A DNA stretch of 64,000 nucleotides from Variovorax sp. S12S4 (GTDB lineage Bacteria; Pseudomonadota; Gammaproteobacteria; Burkholderiales; Burkholderiaceae_C). The translations under genes were made by a program, and so were the position numbers. The notes under the pieces are model-generated. The model saw only the letters and a list, made by a program, of their open reading frames with translations. It had not been told where the DNA came from and did no database searches. The stretch lies in contig NZ_JALPKR020000002.1 in the NCBI RefSeq assembly GCF_023195515.1, positions 1,837,001 to 1,901,000 on the forward strand, read 5' to 3'. Positions 1 through 13,397 of this stretch are shown one piece after another. Numbering within the stretch: position 1 is the stretch's first letter; each line of letters begins with the position of its first letter.

Positions 1-1
1 T

Positions 2-136
2 TTCGCGGCCGTGAAACGGCAGACGGATATTCTGGCGGTCGATTTTTCGGCCGCCGAATTCCTCGATCAGCTCGAGGCCGAGCACCGCATCAAGCCCGAA
101 GTGCGCGAATCGCGCGGCATGGGTTTCGTGCAGTAG
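2..136 (+). CDS. C-terminal end of an unidentified protein (partial)
   Basis: An open frame enters from the left edge and runs 44 codons to a TAG at 134-136. The visible tail is mixed charged and hydrophobic, ending in RESRGMGFVQ. It shows GC-rich codon use like its neighbours, but no motif that lets me name a family. A small hairpin follows at 196-211 (GTCCGC, loop GGCA, GCGGAC), just before the Shine-Dalgarno sequence of the next gene. The true start lies outside the window. Confidence 0.55.
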   Translation, partial: FAAVKRQTDILAVDFSAAEFLDQLEAEHRIKPEVRESRGMGFVQ

Positions 137-225
137 ACCGTTGCAGAACACCGCCGTAGAACATCGCGACTGAAAAGCGGCAAACAAGAAAACTGTCCGC
201 GGCAGCGGACACGAGGAGGGGCTCG

Positions 226-1820
226 ATGAATTCACTCGAAGCGAACGCGCGGGAGAAGCCGCGCGCCACCGCCCGTGCGCAAGCCGCATTCGCGCTGGCC
301 TTCACCGCCTTCGTTCTGGCGGCTTGCGGCGGTGGCGGTGGAGGAGGGGGCGGCGGTGGGCTGCCGATCTTCCTGCCGCCCGCCGCCACGCCCCCGCCAG
401 CGGCGTCAATGACGACACCATCGTGGCCTCGTCCACCGTGGCCGGCCTGTGCGCCGCGCCGCGCACGGGCACCAACCCCGAGACCGGCACCGCCTACCCC
501 GACAAGGTCGGCACGCTCACCGACGAAAAGCGCTGGGTGCGCGGCTGGATCGACGAAACCTATCTCTGGTACGGTGAAGTGCCGACCACCCTCAAGGCCG
601 CCGACTACGCCACGCCGGTCGCCTACTTCAGCGTGCTCAAGAGCCCGGCCCTCACCGCATCGGGCCGCGCGAAGGACCGCTTTCACTACGTGTACGACAC
701 CGAGCGGTACCGGCAGCTCTCGGAGGCCGGCGTGGCGCCGGGCTACGGCATGGAGTTCGCGTTCGTGCGCAATTCGCGGCCGCGCGACCTGCGCATTGCC
801 TTCACTGAACCTGGCTCGCCCGCCGCATCAGCCGGTATTGCACGCGGCGCAAAGGTGCTCGAAGTCGATGGCGTCGACGTCATCGAAGGCACCAACACCA
901 CCGTCATCAACCGCGGCATTTCACCCACCACCATCGGCGAATCGCACACCTTCAAGCTGCAGGAAGGCGGCACCACGCGCACCGTGACGCTGTCGGCCGC
1001 GAGCATCACGCGCACGCCGGTGCAGAACGTGAAGACCATCGACACCGGCAGCGGCCGCGTGGGCTACCTGCTCTTCAACGACCACATCACAACCTCCGAA
1101 GCGCAGCTCATCGATGCGGTCAACCAGCTGAAGGCCGGCAGCGGCATCCAGGACCTGGTGCTCGACATGCGCTACAACGGCGGCGGCCAGCTCAACATCG
1201 CGAGCCGTCTGGCCACCATGGTGTCTTCGCCGGCCGCCACCTCGGGCAAGACCTTCGAGCGCCTTGTCTTCAACGACAAGAACCCGTTTCACCTGACGCC
1301 GGCGCAAACGGTCATTCCGTTCCACGCCAGGAGCCGCTCGGGCGCCGAACTCCCCAGGCTCGGCCTTTCGCAGGTGACGGTGCTGGTCGGCCCCGACACC
1401 TGCTCGGCGAGCGAGTCGGTCATCAACAGCCTGCGCGGCATCGACGTCCAGGTCAACCTCGTCGGCGGGGCCACTTGCGGCAAGCCCTACGGCTTTTCTC
1501 CGCAAGACAACTGCGGCACGAGCTACTTCGCCATCCAGTTCCAGGGCGTCAACGCCAAGAACTTCGGCGACTATGGCGACGGCTTCGCCCCCAGCTGCAC
1601 CATGGCCGACGATTTCGACCATGCGCTCGGCGATCCGGCCGAGGCTCGGCTCGCCGCCGCGCTGGCGATGCGCAACGGCGGCGCATGCCCCGCAACAGCT
1701 TCGACCAAGGCCCTGCCGGGGCTCGAGAAGCCTGAAGCGACCACAGAGCAACCCTACCTGCTCCATCGCACGCCGCTGCGCGAAATCCGCCTGCTCGATG
1801 CCGCGCCGGCCCCGGGCTGA
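226..1820 (+). CDS. S41-family (C-terminal processing) peptidase lipoprotein, frameshifted near the N-terminus
   Basis: The start at 226 follows a GAGGAGG ribosome site and encodes a lipoprotein signal (hydrophobic 20-33, lipobox LAAC with Cys34) and a polyglycine linker. The frame then shifts: the rest of the protein (from SGVNDDTIVASS on) continues in the -1 frame to 1820. One extra C in the C5 run at 391-395 would join the two parts as TPPASGVNDD. The downstream part has a PDZ-like region (about nt 720-1010), the S41 core LDMRYNGGGQ, and a serine motif TCSASESV followed by CGKPYGF, which fits the Ser/Lys dyad of tail-specific proteases. It is probably an outer-membrane-anchored periplasmic protease. 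The break could be a sequencing undercall (favoured, see findings), a true mutation or phase variation. Confidence 0.75.
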
Positions 1821-1896
1821 GCGGTCTCGCACCATCACGGTTACTGCTTGAAACCATCCCCTTTACCGCTCTTTCGGCTCGCCTATTAGAGTTCAA

Positions 1897-1908
1897 GCAA
1901 ACGTTTGC
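1897..1908. promoter_or_regulatory. LacI/PurR-type operator
   Basis: GCAAACGTTTGC is a perfect 12-bp palindrome with the central CG typical of LacI-family sites; its core equals the classical PurR box. It lies 54 bp upstream of the nucleoside hydrolase start, where a promoter would be expected. A purine- or ribonucleoside-responsive LacI-family repressor is inferred. No such regulator is encoded in this window. Confidence 0.6.
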
Positions 1909-1961
1909 GCAATCGTTTGGCATTTAGTTCTACATGGCAATACCAACTCAAAGGAGCCGGG

Positions 1962-3152
1962 ATGAAGATTCGGATTCAGCGACGCAAATGGATGGCCGCG
2001 GCCCTGCTTGCCACGGTGCTGTCGGCCTGCGGCGGCGGCGGTGATGGCAACGGCGGCATCGGGCTCGCCCCGGGGTACGGCGCCGCCCCGCCGCCCGCGC
2101 AGAAGATCATCATCGACAGCGACTACAACACCATGAGCGACGACGGCCAGCTCGGCGTCATGGCCGCCCAGCTGCAGGCCTCGGGCAAGGTGCAGGTCAT
2201 GGGCATCAGCGTGGTCTCGGGCAACCAGTGGCTCAAGCAGGGCGTGGCCGATGCGCTGATGTCGGTGGAGCGCCTTGGCGTGGGCGACCGCATCGGCGTT
2301 TATGCCGGCGCGAACTACGCGTTCAACCACGACTACGCGACCATCGAGGCCGAAATGGCCGCTGGTGCGGGAGGCGATGGCTACCTGGGCGCATGGAGCG
2401 GCCCCGAGCCCAAGACCGATGCCGACCTGAAGCCCTCGCCCGACGGATTCGCGACCCGCACCGTGCTGCAGCGCAAGAGCGCGGTCGACTTCATCGTCGA
2501 CACGGTGAAGGCCAACCCCAACGAGATCACCATCCTTGCCATCGGCCCGCTCACCAACATTGCGCTCGCGGTCAAGCAGAACCCCGAGATCGTGCCGCTC
2601 ATCAAGAAGATCATCTACATGGGCGGCGCCATCGACGTGGCGGGCAACACCACCAAGTTTGCCGAGTTCAACTGGTGGTTCGACCCCGAGGCCGCGCAGT
2701 TCGTGGTGCGCCTGCCGATCCCGCAGGTGGTGGTGCCGCTCGACGTGACCGACACCGTGTTTCTCACCAAGCCCATCTACGACCGCATTGCGCACACCGC
2801 CAAGCCCACGCCCGTGACCGAGGTGTTCAGGCAACTCAACGGCTACGGCTTCAGCGGCACCAACGGCTTCGAGAACAACCCCAGCTACACGCAGAACATC
2901 TGGGACACGCTCACGCTCGCCTACCTCATCGACCCGAGCTACGCCACGCAAACGGTGGAGCGCTATGTCGACGTGGTCGCCCAGCCCGGCGCCGCACAAA
3001 ACGGCCGCTCCATCGGCTACAGCGCGCAGCCCGCGGGGCCCACGCTGCAGAAGATGACCGTGGTGAAGAAGTTCGACAACGCGCGCTTCTTCGAGCTGTA
3101 TGTCGACCTGCTCACGCGGCCGGTGCCGATCACACTGCCGCCGGCCAGCTGA
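1962..3152 (+). CDS. Nucleoside hydrolase (IunH/RihA-type) lipoprotein
   Basis: A 396-residue protein starting at ATG 1962 behind AAGGAGCCGGG. In-frame starts upstream would place extra residues before the signal and have no ribosome site. A lipobox LSAC (Cys23) predicts an outer-membrane or periplasmic lipoprotein. After a Gly/Pro linker the nucleoside hydrolase fold begins with DSDYNTMSDDG, equivalent to the Ca-binding DxDxxxDD signature, followed by ILAIGPLTNIALA and IYMGGAIDVAGN, which are conserved in inosine/uridine-preferring hydrolases. It likely splits extracellular ribonucleosides into base and ribose for uptake. Most family members are cytoplasmic, so the lipoprotein form is notable. 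A purine-type operator sits upstream. Confidence 0.88.
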   Translation: MKIRIQRRKWMAAALLATVLSACGGGGDGNGGIGLAPGYGAAPPPAQKIIIDSDYNTMSDDGQLGVMAAQLQASGKVQVMGISVVSGNQWLKQGVADALMSVERLGVGDRIGVYAGANYAFNHDYATIEAEMAAGAGGDGYLGAWSGPEPKTDADLKPSPDGFATRTVLQRKSAVDFIVDTVKANPNEITILAIGPLTNIALAVKQNPEIVPLIKKIIYMGGAIDVAGNTTKFAEFNWWFDPEAAQFVVRLPIPQVVVPLDVTDTVFLTKPIYDRIAHTAKPTPVTEVFRQLNGYGFSGTNGFENNPSYTQNIWDTLTLAYLIDPSYATQTVERYVDVVAQPGAAQNGRSIGYSAQPAGPTLQKMTVVKKFDNARFFELYVDLLTRPVPITLPPAS

Positions 3153-3175
3153 CCGATACGCGCCAGGCGGCGAGC

Positions 3176-5071
<1,896 letters not shown>

Positions 5072-5191
5072 GAGGGCAGGGGGCGAAGGGCGGGAACCGG
5101 GAAAAAGGGAGCGACCCCGGATTGTCCCCCAGTGGCATCGACATGACTGTGGCACGAGGTTTGCAATCGCAAAACCCGTCCCGCCGCTCTC

Positions 5192-5203
5192 CTGTATAGA
5201 CAG
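5192..5203. promoter_or_regulatory. HutC-type operator, site 1
   Basis: CTGTATAGACAG is an imperfect palindrome whose TGTATAGACA core is identical to the copy directly upstream of hutH (9159-9168). HutC-family GntR repressors are known to bind TGTAnnnnACA-type sites. It lies between divergent recQ and the ABC transporter, 159 bp before the transporter start. Confidence 0.6.
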
Positions 5204-5258
5204 CAATCTGGTGCATTTTCCTGAAGAAATGCACCGAAACGGCTCTCCCGGGTTATCC

Positions 5259-5268
5259 TGTATATACA
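5259..5268. promoter_or_regulatory. HutC-type operator, site 2
   Basis: TGTATATACA is a perfect palindrome inside CCTGTATATACAAG, matching the classical HutC box (CTTGTATATACAAG type). It is spaced 66 bp from site 1 and 94 bp before the transporter start, so it probably brings the ABC transporter operon under urocanate-relieved HutC repression. Confidence 0.68.
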
Positions 5269-5361
5269 AGTTGGGGCGCTTGGCAACAATGCGAGGCGCG
5301 CGTATCCCGCTATCAGGGGCGCATCGCCGAGCCTTTTCAGAGAACAGAACCAGGAGTACCC

Positions 5362-6330
5362 ATGGTCAAGACGGTAATTGTGAAAGTCGCTTCCCTGCTG
5401 GCAGCAGGCGCATGTGCAGCAGGCATGGCCGGAACGGCCGCCGCGCAGGAAACCAAAATCGTGCTCGGCATGTCGGGCTGGACCGGCTTTGCACCGCTCA
5501 CGCTGGCCGACAAGGCCGGGATCTTCAAGAAGAACGGGCTGGACGTCGAACTCAAGATGATCCCGCAGAAAGACCGTCACCTGGCGCTGGCCTCGGGCTC
5601 CATCCAGTGCGCGGCCACCACGGTCGAAACCCACGTGGCATGGAACGCCAACGGCGTGCCCATCGTGCAGATCTTCCAGATGGACAAGTCCTACGGCGCC
5701 GACGGCCTGGCCGTGCGCAACGACGTCAAGGGCTTTGCCGACCTCAAGGGCAAGGCCATCGGCGTGAGCGCACCCGGCACCGCGCCGTACTTCGGCCTGG
5801 CCTGGATGCTCAACAAGAACGGCATGACCATGAAGGACGTGAAGCTCGTCTCGCTCGAGCCGCAGCCCGCGGCGCAGGCCTTCGTGGCCGGCCAGAACGA
5901 TGCCGCCATGACCTACGAGCCGTATCTCTCCACCGTGCGCGCCAATCCCGCCGCCGGCAAGATCCTCGCCACCACGCTCGACTACCCGATGGTGATGGAC
6001 ACCGTCGGCTGCGCGCCCACGTGGCTCAAGGCCAACGCCAAGGCCGCTCAGGCGCTCACCAATTCGTACTTCGAAGCCATCGACATGATCAAGGCCGATC
6101 CGGCCAAGTCGAACGAGATCATGGGCGCGGCCGTCAAGCAGACCGGCGAGCAGTTCGCCAAGTCGTCGGCCTACCTGCGCTGGTCGGACAAGGCAGCCAA
6201 CCAGAAGTTCTTTGCGAGCGAGATCACGCCCTTCATGAAGGACGCGCAGGCCATCCTGCTGGAGTCCGGCGTCATCCGCAAGGCGCCCGACGACCTGGCC
6301 GCCACCTTCGACACCAGCTTCATCAAGTAA
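5362..6330 (+). CDS. ABC transporter substrate-binding protein (SsuA/TauA/NMT1 type), hut-linked
   Basis: A 322-residue periplasmic protein with a Sec signal (hydrophobic 8-27, cleavage after AAA). It is a two-lobe type 2 binding protein: [32 protein letters not shown] and [11 protein letters not shown] match the nitrate/sulfonate/taurine/pyrimidine-precursor class. The permease and ATPase follow at once, giving a complete importer. Two HutC-type operators upstream and hutC-hutH downstream suggest the substrate is histidine, urocanate or a related imidazole, although the family also carries sulfonates and thiamine precursors. The substrate is inference from context. Confidence 0.85.
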   Translation: MVKTVIVKVASLLAAGACAAGMAGTAAAQETKIVLGMSGWTGFAPLTLADKAGIFKKNGLDVELKMIPQKDRHLALASGSIQCAATTVETHVAWNANGVPIVQIFQMDKSYGADGLAVRNDVKGFADLKGKAIGVSAPGTAPYFGLAWMLNKNGMTMKDVKLVSLEPQPAAQAFVAGQNDAAMTYEPYLSTVRANPAAGKILATTLDYPMVMDTVGCAPTWLKANAKAAQALTNSYFEAIDMIKADPAKSNEIMGAAVKQTGEQFAKSSAYLRWSDKAANQKFFASEITPFMKDAQAILLESGVIRKAPDDLAATFDTSFIK

Positions 6331-6345
6331 GAGCGAGCCAGCAGC

Positions 6346-7207
6346 ATGGAAGCGACGCCTGTCATGAATTCATCCGAGCCGGTGGCGGTTCCCGCCCGGC
6401 TGGCGGCGGCGCCGGCGGCACCCGCCGCAGGCGCTCGCTGGCGCCGCTCGAACCCGTGGGCGCGCGTGCACGCTGGCTGCTGGGGCTCGGCTTCTTCGTG
6501 CTGTTCGTGGCGGTGTGGGCCTTCTTCACGCTCGGCGGCTTCGTGTCGCCGACCTTCCTGGCGAGCCCCGTCACCATGGTGAAGGAGGGCGTGCTGCTCT
6601 TCACCGAATACAACTTCATCCACGACATCGGCATGACGGTGTGGCGCGTGTTCGGCGGCTTTGTGCTGGCGACCATCGTCGCGGTGCCGCTGGGCGTTGC
6701 CATGGGCACGTGGAAGGGTGTCGAGGCCTTCTTCGAGCCTTTTGTCTCGTTCTGCCGCTACCTGCCGGCCTCGGCCTTCATTCCGCTCTTGATCCTGTGG
6801 GCGGGCATTGGCGAGGCGCAGAAGCTGCTGGTCATTTTCATCGGCTCGGTGTTCCAGATCACGCTGATGGTCGCGGTCACCGTCGGCGGTGCGCGGCGCG
6901 ACCTGGTCGAGGCCGCCTATACGCTGGGCGCCAAGAGCCGCGGCATCGTCGCGCGGGTGCTCATTCCCGGCGCCGCACCCGGCATTGCCGAAACCCTGCG
7001 CCTGGTGCTGGGCTGGGCGTGGACCTACGTGATCGTGGCCGAACTCATCGGCTCTTCTTCCGGCATCGGCCACATGATCACCGACAGCCAGGCGTTGCTG
7101 AACACCGGGCAGATCATCTTCGGGATCATCGTGATCGGCGTCATCGGGCTGGTGTCCGACTTCGCTTTCAAGGCGCTCAACCGCCGCATGTTCGCCTGGG
7201 CAGCACT

Positions 7208-7211
<4 letters not shown>
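6346..7211 (+). CDS. ABC transporter permease (SsuC/TauC type), frameshifted near the N-terminus
   Basis: The start at ATG 6346 (15 nt after the binding protein) reads an Ala/Pro-rich N-terminus, but the membrane domain lies in the -1 frame from about 6435 (SLAPLEPVGARARW) to 7211. One extra C in CCC at 6421-6423 restores a single frame. About six membrane segments are visible. The EAA loop (DLVEAAYTLGAKSRGIVARV) contacts the ATPase. The stop overlaps the ATPase start, as expected in one transporter operon. I read the break as a base-call error because the rest is intact. Confidence 0.8.
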
Positions 7212-8002
<791 letters not shown>

Positions 8003-8093
8003 GAATGAAGCGGTGCGCTCTTGTTCGTCGTTGTGCGGGTTCGGTGCTCTGTTCAGGTCGCGCTCGTGAACGTTCGGGGCGCGTACCCGCCGA

Positions 8094-8309
8094 CGGGGTA
8101 CCTTTCTCCGCGAATGTCCCCCGGCCTGCGGCCTCCTCCTTTATTTCGCTGCGCAAGGCACCCCGCCAGCGGGTGCGTTGGACAGAGCGGTGGTTGATCA
8201 GCGGTACACCGGCAGCGTGCCCAGGTGCACAGGGCATCGGGTGCTCCGCGCAGCGAAATAAAGGAGGAGGGCGAAGCCCGGGGACATTCGCGGAGGGGAG
8301 TACCCGGTG
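8094..8309. repeat. Large inverted repeat (about 70-bp arms) between the transporter and hutC
   Basis: The left arm (about 8094-8164) and right arm (about 8240-8309) are near-perfect inverted copies. Both contain CCGCGAATGTCCCC and CCTCCTTTATTTCGCTGCGC in opposite orientation, around a central ~75 bp. Weaker complementarity extends outwards to about 8052 and 8331 (GTTCAGG / CCTGAAC). It fills most of the 378-bp space between 8002 and 8381. The size and symmetry suggest a dispersed palindromic element or a MITE-like insertion; as RNA it would fold into a very long hairpin. No target duplication was identified. Confidence 0.7.
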
Positions 8310-8380
8310 GCCTGTGCACGCGCCCTGAACAACAGCGCCAAAAACAGCGCCAAGAACAACAGCGTGGATGGAGCGCTGAC

Positions 8381-9165
8381 ATGAAGCGCGACCTCCCTCC
8401 CTCGCGCTCTATGCGCAAGTCAAGGATCACATCTCCCGCAAGATCCAGGACGGCACCTGGCCCGCCGGCCACCGCCTGCCCTCCGAAAGCGAACTGGTTG
8501 CCCAGTTCGGCATCTCGCGAATGACCGTGAACCGCGCGTTGCGCGAGTTGATGGAACAGGGCCGCATCGTGCGCATGGCCGGTGTCGGCAGCTTTGTGGC
8601 CGAGAACAAGCCCCAGTCCACGCTGCTGCAGATTGCCAACATTGCCAGCGAAATCCGCCAGCGCGGCCATGACTACCGCTGCGAGATGTTGGCCGTGGAA
8701 CGTATTGCCGCCTCGCCCGACGTGGCGGCCTGGCTCGACATGCGCGCGGGCACCTCGGTGTTCCACAGCGTCTGCCTGCACCTGGAGAACGACACGCCGG
8801 TGCAGCTCGAGGAACGGTACGTCAATCCGCAGGTCGTGCCCGACTTTCTCGAGCAGGACTTTGCCGCCGTTGCCCCCAGCGAGTACCTGGTGCGCAACGT
8901 GCCCTTCGACCAGATCGAGCACGTTGTCGATGCCGTGCTGCCCACCGCCGAGCAGGCCGGCCGGCTGGCGATGGAACCCACCGACCCCTGCCTGCTGCTC
9001 ACGCGCCGCACCTGGACGCGCAACACGCCCGTTACCTGGGTGCGGTGCCTCCATCCCGCCTCGCGCTATAGCCTCGGCAGCCGTTTCAAAGCCGACGGCA
9101 ACCCTCGTTCGGCTGATTTTTGTGTCGCGGAAACCGCAGGTCTTCTCTTGCAACCACTTGTATAG
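8381..9165 (+). CDS. hutC: Histidine utilisation repressor HutC (GntR family, UTRA domain), frameshifted at the 5' end
   Basis: The winged-helix domain begins ALYAQVKDHISRKIQDGTWP and continues through LPSESELVAQFGISRMTVNR, a textbook GntR/HutC helix-turn-helix, followed by a UTRA effector domain (about 90-240) that in this family binds urocanate. In the frame of this domain there is no start codon after the TGA at 8377. ATG 8381 (MKRDLPPS) is in the other frame, and one extra C in the CCC at 8398-8400 joins them. The stop codon TAG (9163-9165) lies inside the HutC-type operator in front of hutH. It likely represses the hut genes and itself until urocanate accumulates. Confidence 0.85.
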
Positions 9166-9168
9166 ACA
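9159..9168. promoter_or_regulatory. HutC-type operator, site 3, overlapping the hutC stop codon
   Basis: TGTATAGACA within CTTGTATAGACAGG, same core as site 1. It overlaps the last codons of hutC and ends 7 bp before the hutH start, so it also covers the place of the hutH ribosome site. A repressor here could block transcription into hutH from the hutC side or control a promoter inside hutC. Confidence 0.62.
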
Positions 9169-9175
9169 GGTTCAT

Positions 9176-10729
9176 ATGCCAACAAACAATCACACTCCCG
9201 CCACCCTGACTCTCACGCCCGGCAAGGTGGATCTCGCCATGCTGCGCCGCATCCAGGCCGGCGGCGTGCGGCTGGCGCTCGATCCGTCGGTGCAGGACGG
9301 CATGGCGCGCGCCGAAGCGGCGGTGCGCCACATCGTCGAGAACGACCAGGTGGTCTACGGCATCAACACCGGCTTCGGCAAGCTCGCGAGCACGCGCATC
9401 GGCAACGACCACTTGGCCGAGCTGCAGCGCAACCTCGTGCTCTCGCACAGCGTGGGCACCGGCGAGCCGCTGGCTGCGCCTGTCGTGCGCATGGTGCTGG
9501 CCACCAAGGCCGTGAGCCTGGCGCGCGGGCACTCGGGTGTGCGGCCCGCGCTGGTCGACGCCTTGCTGGCGCTGTTCAATGCGGGCGTGATGCCGCGCAT
9601 TCCGTGCAAGGGCTCGGTCGGCGCCTCGGGTGATCTTGCGCCGCTCGCGCACATGGCCTGCGTGCTGATCGGCGAGGGCGAGGCGACCACTGCGGACGGT
9701 GCCGTGGTCAGCGGTGCCGAGGCCATGCGCCTCGTCGGCCTCGAGCCCTTCGTGCTCGGCCCCAAGGAAGGCCTGGCGCTGCTCAACGGAACGCAGGTGT
9801 CGACCGCGCTCGCGCTGGCCGGGCTGTTCGGCGCGGAAGACGTGTTCGCCTCTGCGTTGATGTCCGGCGCGCTCTCGCTCGAAGCCATCCAGGGTTCGAT
9901 CAAACCGTTCGATGCGCGCATTCACGCCGCACGCGGCCAGCCGGGGCAAATTGCCGTCGCGGCCGCGGTGCGCACGCTGCTCGAAGGCAGCGAGATCGTG
10001 CCGTCGCATGCAGCGTGCGGCCGCGTGCAAGACCCTTATTCGGTGCGCTGCATTCCGCAGGTCATGGGTGCCTGCCTCGACAACCTCGCGCATGCCGCGC
10101 GCGTGCTGGTGATCGAGGCCAATGCTGCATCGGACAACCCGCTGGTCTTCACCGACACCGGCGAAGTGATCTCGGGCGGCAACTTCCACGCCGAGCCGGT
10201 CGCCTTTGCGGCCGACATCATTGCGCTGGCCGTGAGCGAGGTCGGCGCCATTTCCGAGCGGCGCCTCGCGCTCTTGCTCGACACCGGAATTTCGGGCCTG
10301 CCGCCGTTCCTGGTGCGCGACGGCGGCCTGAACTCCGGCTTCATGATCGCGCAGGTCACGGCGGCCGCGCTGGCTTCGGAGAACAAGTCGCTCGCGCATC
10401 CCGCCAGTGTCGACAGCCTGCCCACTTCGGCCAACCAGGAAGACCATGTGTCCATGGCCACCTTCGCGGCGCGGCGCCTGGGCGACATGGTCAACAACAC
10501 GGCGGTGGTCGTCGGCATTGAAGCCATGGCGGCGGCGCAAGGCATTGAACTGAACCGAAACCTGAAGAGCTCGCCGCTGGTCGAAGCCGAGTTCGCCAAC
10601 ATCCGCCAGAAGGTCGCGTTTCTTGAAGCCGACCGCTATCTCGCGCCCGACATCGAAGCCATGCGCCAGTGGGCGCTCAAGGCCGAGTTGCCCGCCGCGC
10701 TTTTGAACATCCTGCCCAGCCACGCCTGA
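9176..10729 (+). CDS. hutH: Histidine ammonia-lyase
   Basis: A 517-residue enzyme for the first step, L-histidine to trans-urocanate plus ammonia, in the cytoplasm as a tetramer. The catalytic MIO prosthetic group forms from Ala150-Ser151-Gly152 in GSVGASGDLAPLAHM. VYGINTGFGKLA near residue 62 and the late NQEDHVSMA motif are also diagnostic. Length is normal (about 510). The start at 9176 is favoured because the N-terminus aligns with the family; it has only a weak ribosome site because the HutC-type operator occupies that place. hutU follows after 24 bp. Confidence 0.95.
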   Translation: MPTNNHTPATLTLTPGKVDLAMLRRIQAGGVRLALDPSVQDGMARAEAAVRHIVENDQVVYGINTGFGKLASTRIGNDHLAELQRNLVLSHSVGTGEPLAAPVVRMVLATKAVSLARGHSGVRPALVDALLALFNAGVMPRIPCKGSVGASGDLAPLAHMACVLIGEGEATTADGAVVSGAEAMRLVGLEPFVLGPKEGLALLNGTQVSTALALAGLFGAEDVFASALMSGALSLEAIQGSIKPFDARIHAARGQPGQIAVAAAVRTLLEGSEIVPSHAACGRVQDPYSVRCIPQVMGACLDNLAHAARVLVIEANAASDNPLVFTDTGEVISGGNFHAEPVAFAADIIALAVSEVGAISERRLALLLDTGISGLPPFLVRDGGLNSGFMIAQVTAAALASENKSLAHPASVDSLPTSANQEDHVSMATFAARRLGDMVNNTAVVVGIEAMAAAQGIELNRNLKSSPLVEAEFANIRQKVAFLEADRYLAPDIEAMRQWALKAELPAALLNILPSHA

Positions 10730-10753
10730 ACACCGATCAAGGAGAACCTCGCC

Positions 10754-12472
<1,719 letters not shown>

Positions 12473-12518
12473 CCCGGAGCGAAGCAGTAAGACGAAGGTA
12501 AAAAGAAAAAACGCGCCG

Positions 12519-12537
12519 ATTCCCACTCAGTGGGAAT
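12519..12537. promoter_or_regulatory. Perfect palindromic operator for the IclR-type regulator
   Basis: ATTCCCACTCAGTGGGAAT: 9-bp arms around one base, 77 bp upstream of the preferred IclR-type start and 47 bp after hutU. The size and symmetry fit IclR-family operators, so autoregulation is inferred. A frame open from 12530 would put the palindrome in coding sequence, which argues for the later start at 12614. Confidence 0.55.
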
Positions 12538-12613
12538 GAAGGCTTGGACGTGGGAACGGCCAACAAGATACTGCACGCCGCACCCACTTTTCGACCTCTC
12601 GCCGCCGCTCCCG

Positions 12614-13345
12614 ATGACGCCGCCCGAAGCTTCCGCCCACAACGACCGAGCCCTGCTGGTGCTGTCGGTGCTGGCGCAAAGCAAGGCGGCCATGTCGGCT
12701 GCGGAGCTGATGCAGGCGACCGGCCTTTCGCAGAGCACGCTGTACCGGCAGATCGCAACGCTGCGGCGCTGGGGCTTCGTCATGGAGGCCGAAGGGCGCT
12801 ACTCGCCCGGGCCCGTGAGCGTGCAGCTTGCAACCGGCTTCGACGGCAACTCCGACCTCGTGATGGCGGCGCGCGCCGACATGCGCGCGCTCGCACAGCA
12901 GAGCCGCGAAAGCGTGGCGCTGGTCACGGCCGTGAACGATCGCGTGGTGTGCCTCGAGATGATCGACAGCGAACAGTCGCTGCGCTGTTCGTTCGACCGT
13001 GGCCGCAGCGTGCCGGCGCGCGACGGCGCCAGTGCCAAGTGCCTGCTGGCCCACTTGCCGACCGACCAGCGCGATGCGTTGCTCGACGCATTCGGCGAAA
13101 GCGCCGAGCGCCGCGCACAGCGCGCCGCCGAGCTCGACGCGATTCGCGAAGCCGGCCATGCCGTGACGCATGGCGAGGTGGACGCAGGCGTGTGGGGCGC
13201 GAGCGTACCGGTGCTCGCATCGGGCCGTCGCCTGCGCGGCGCGATCACGCTCATGGCCCCGCTCACGCGTGTCGAAGGCATGGAAGCTGCATTGCTGCAC
13301 ATGACCGTCGTCACGGCGGCGCGCATTTCACGCGCGCTGCAGTAG
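12614..13345 (+). CDS. IclR-family transcriptional regulator
   Basis: A 243-residue regulator: N-terminal winged helix (MSAAELMQATGLSQSTLYRQ) and a C-terminal effector domain (about 75-240, with ALVTAVNDRVVCLEMID, the conserved DGASAKCLLA and the late VWGASVPVLASGRRLRGAITL). It sits between hutU and a binding protein/permease pair, so it may control import of histidine or another amino acid. The effector is unknown. Frame open to 12530, but starting at 12614 keeps the palindrome upstream and gives the family's usual length. Confidence 0.85.
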   Translation: MTPPEASAHNDRALLVLSVLAQSKAAMSAAELMQATGLSQSTLYRQIATLRRWGFVMEAEGRYSPGPVSVQLATGFDGNSDLVMAARADMRALAQQSRESVALVTAVNDRVVCLEMIDSEQSLRCSFDRGRSVPARDGASAKCLLAHLPTDQRDALLDAFGESAERRAQRAAELDAIREAGHAVTHGEVDAGVWGASVPVLASGRRLRGAITLMAPLTRVEGMEAALLHMTVVTAARISRALQ

Positions 13346-13397
13346 CCAGCCTTTGCGCACGGTTTTCTTTTCTTTTTCAACCCACGGAAGCTTTCAC

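Noticed and set aside
5072..5269. Extension of RecQ to an ATG at 5269
   Set aside because: It would translate through two HutC-type operators and adds about 66 residues without resemblance to RecQ.
8003..8380. CRISPR or attC-like array in the repeat-rich gap
   Set aside because: There is only one inverted pair; no series of regularly spaced direct repeats.
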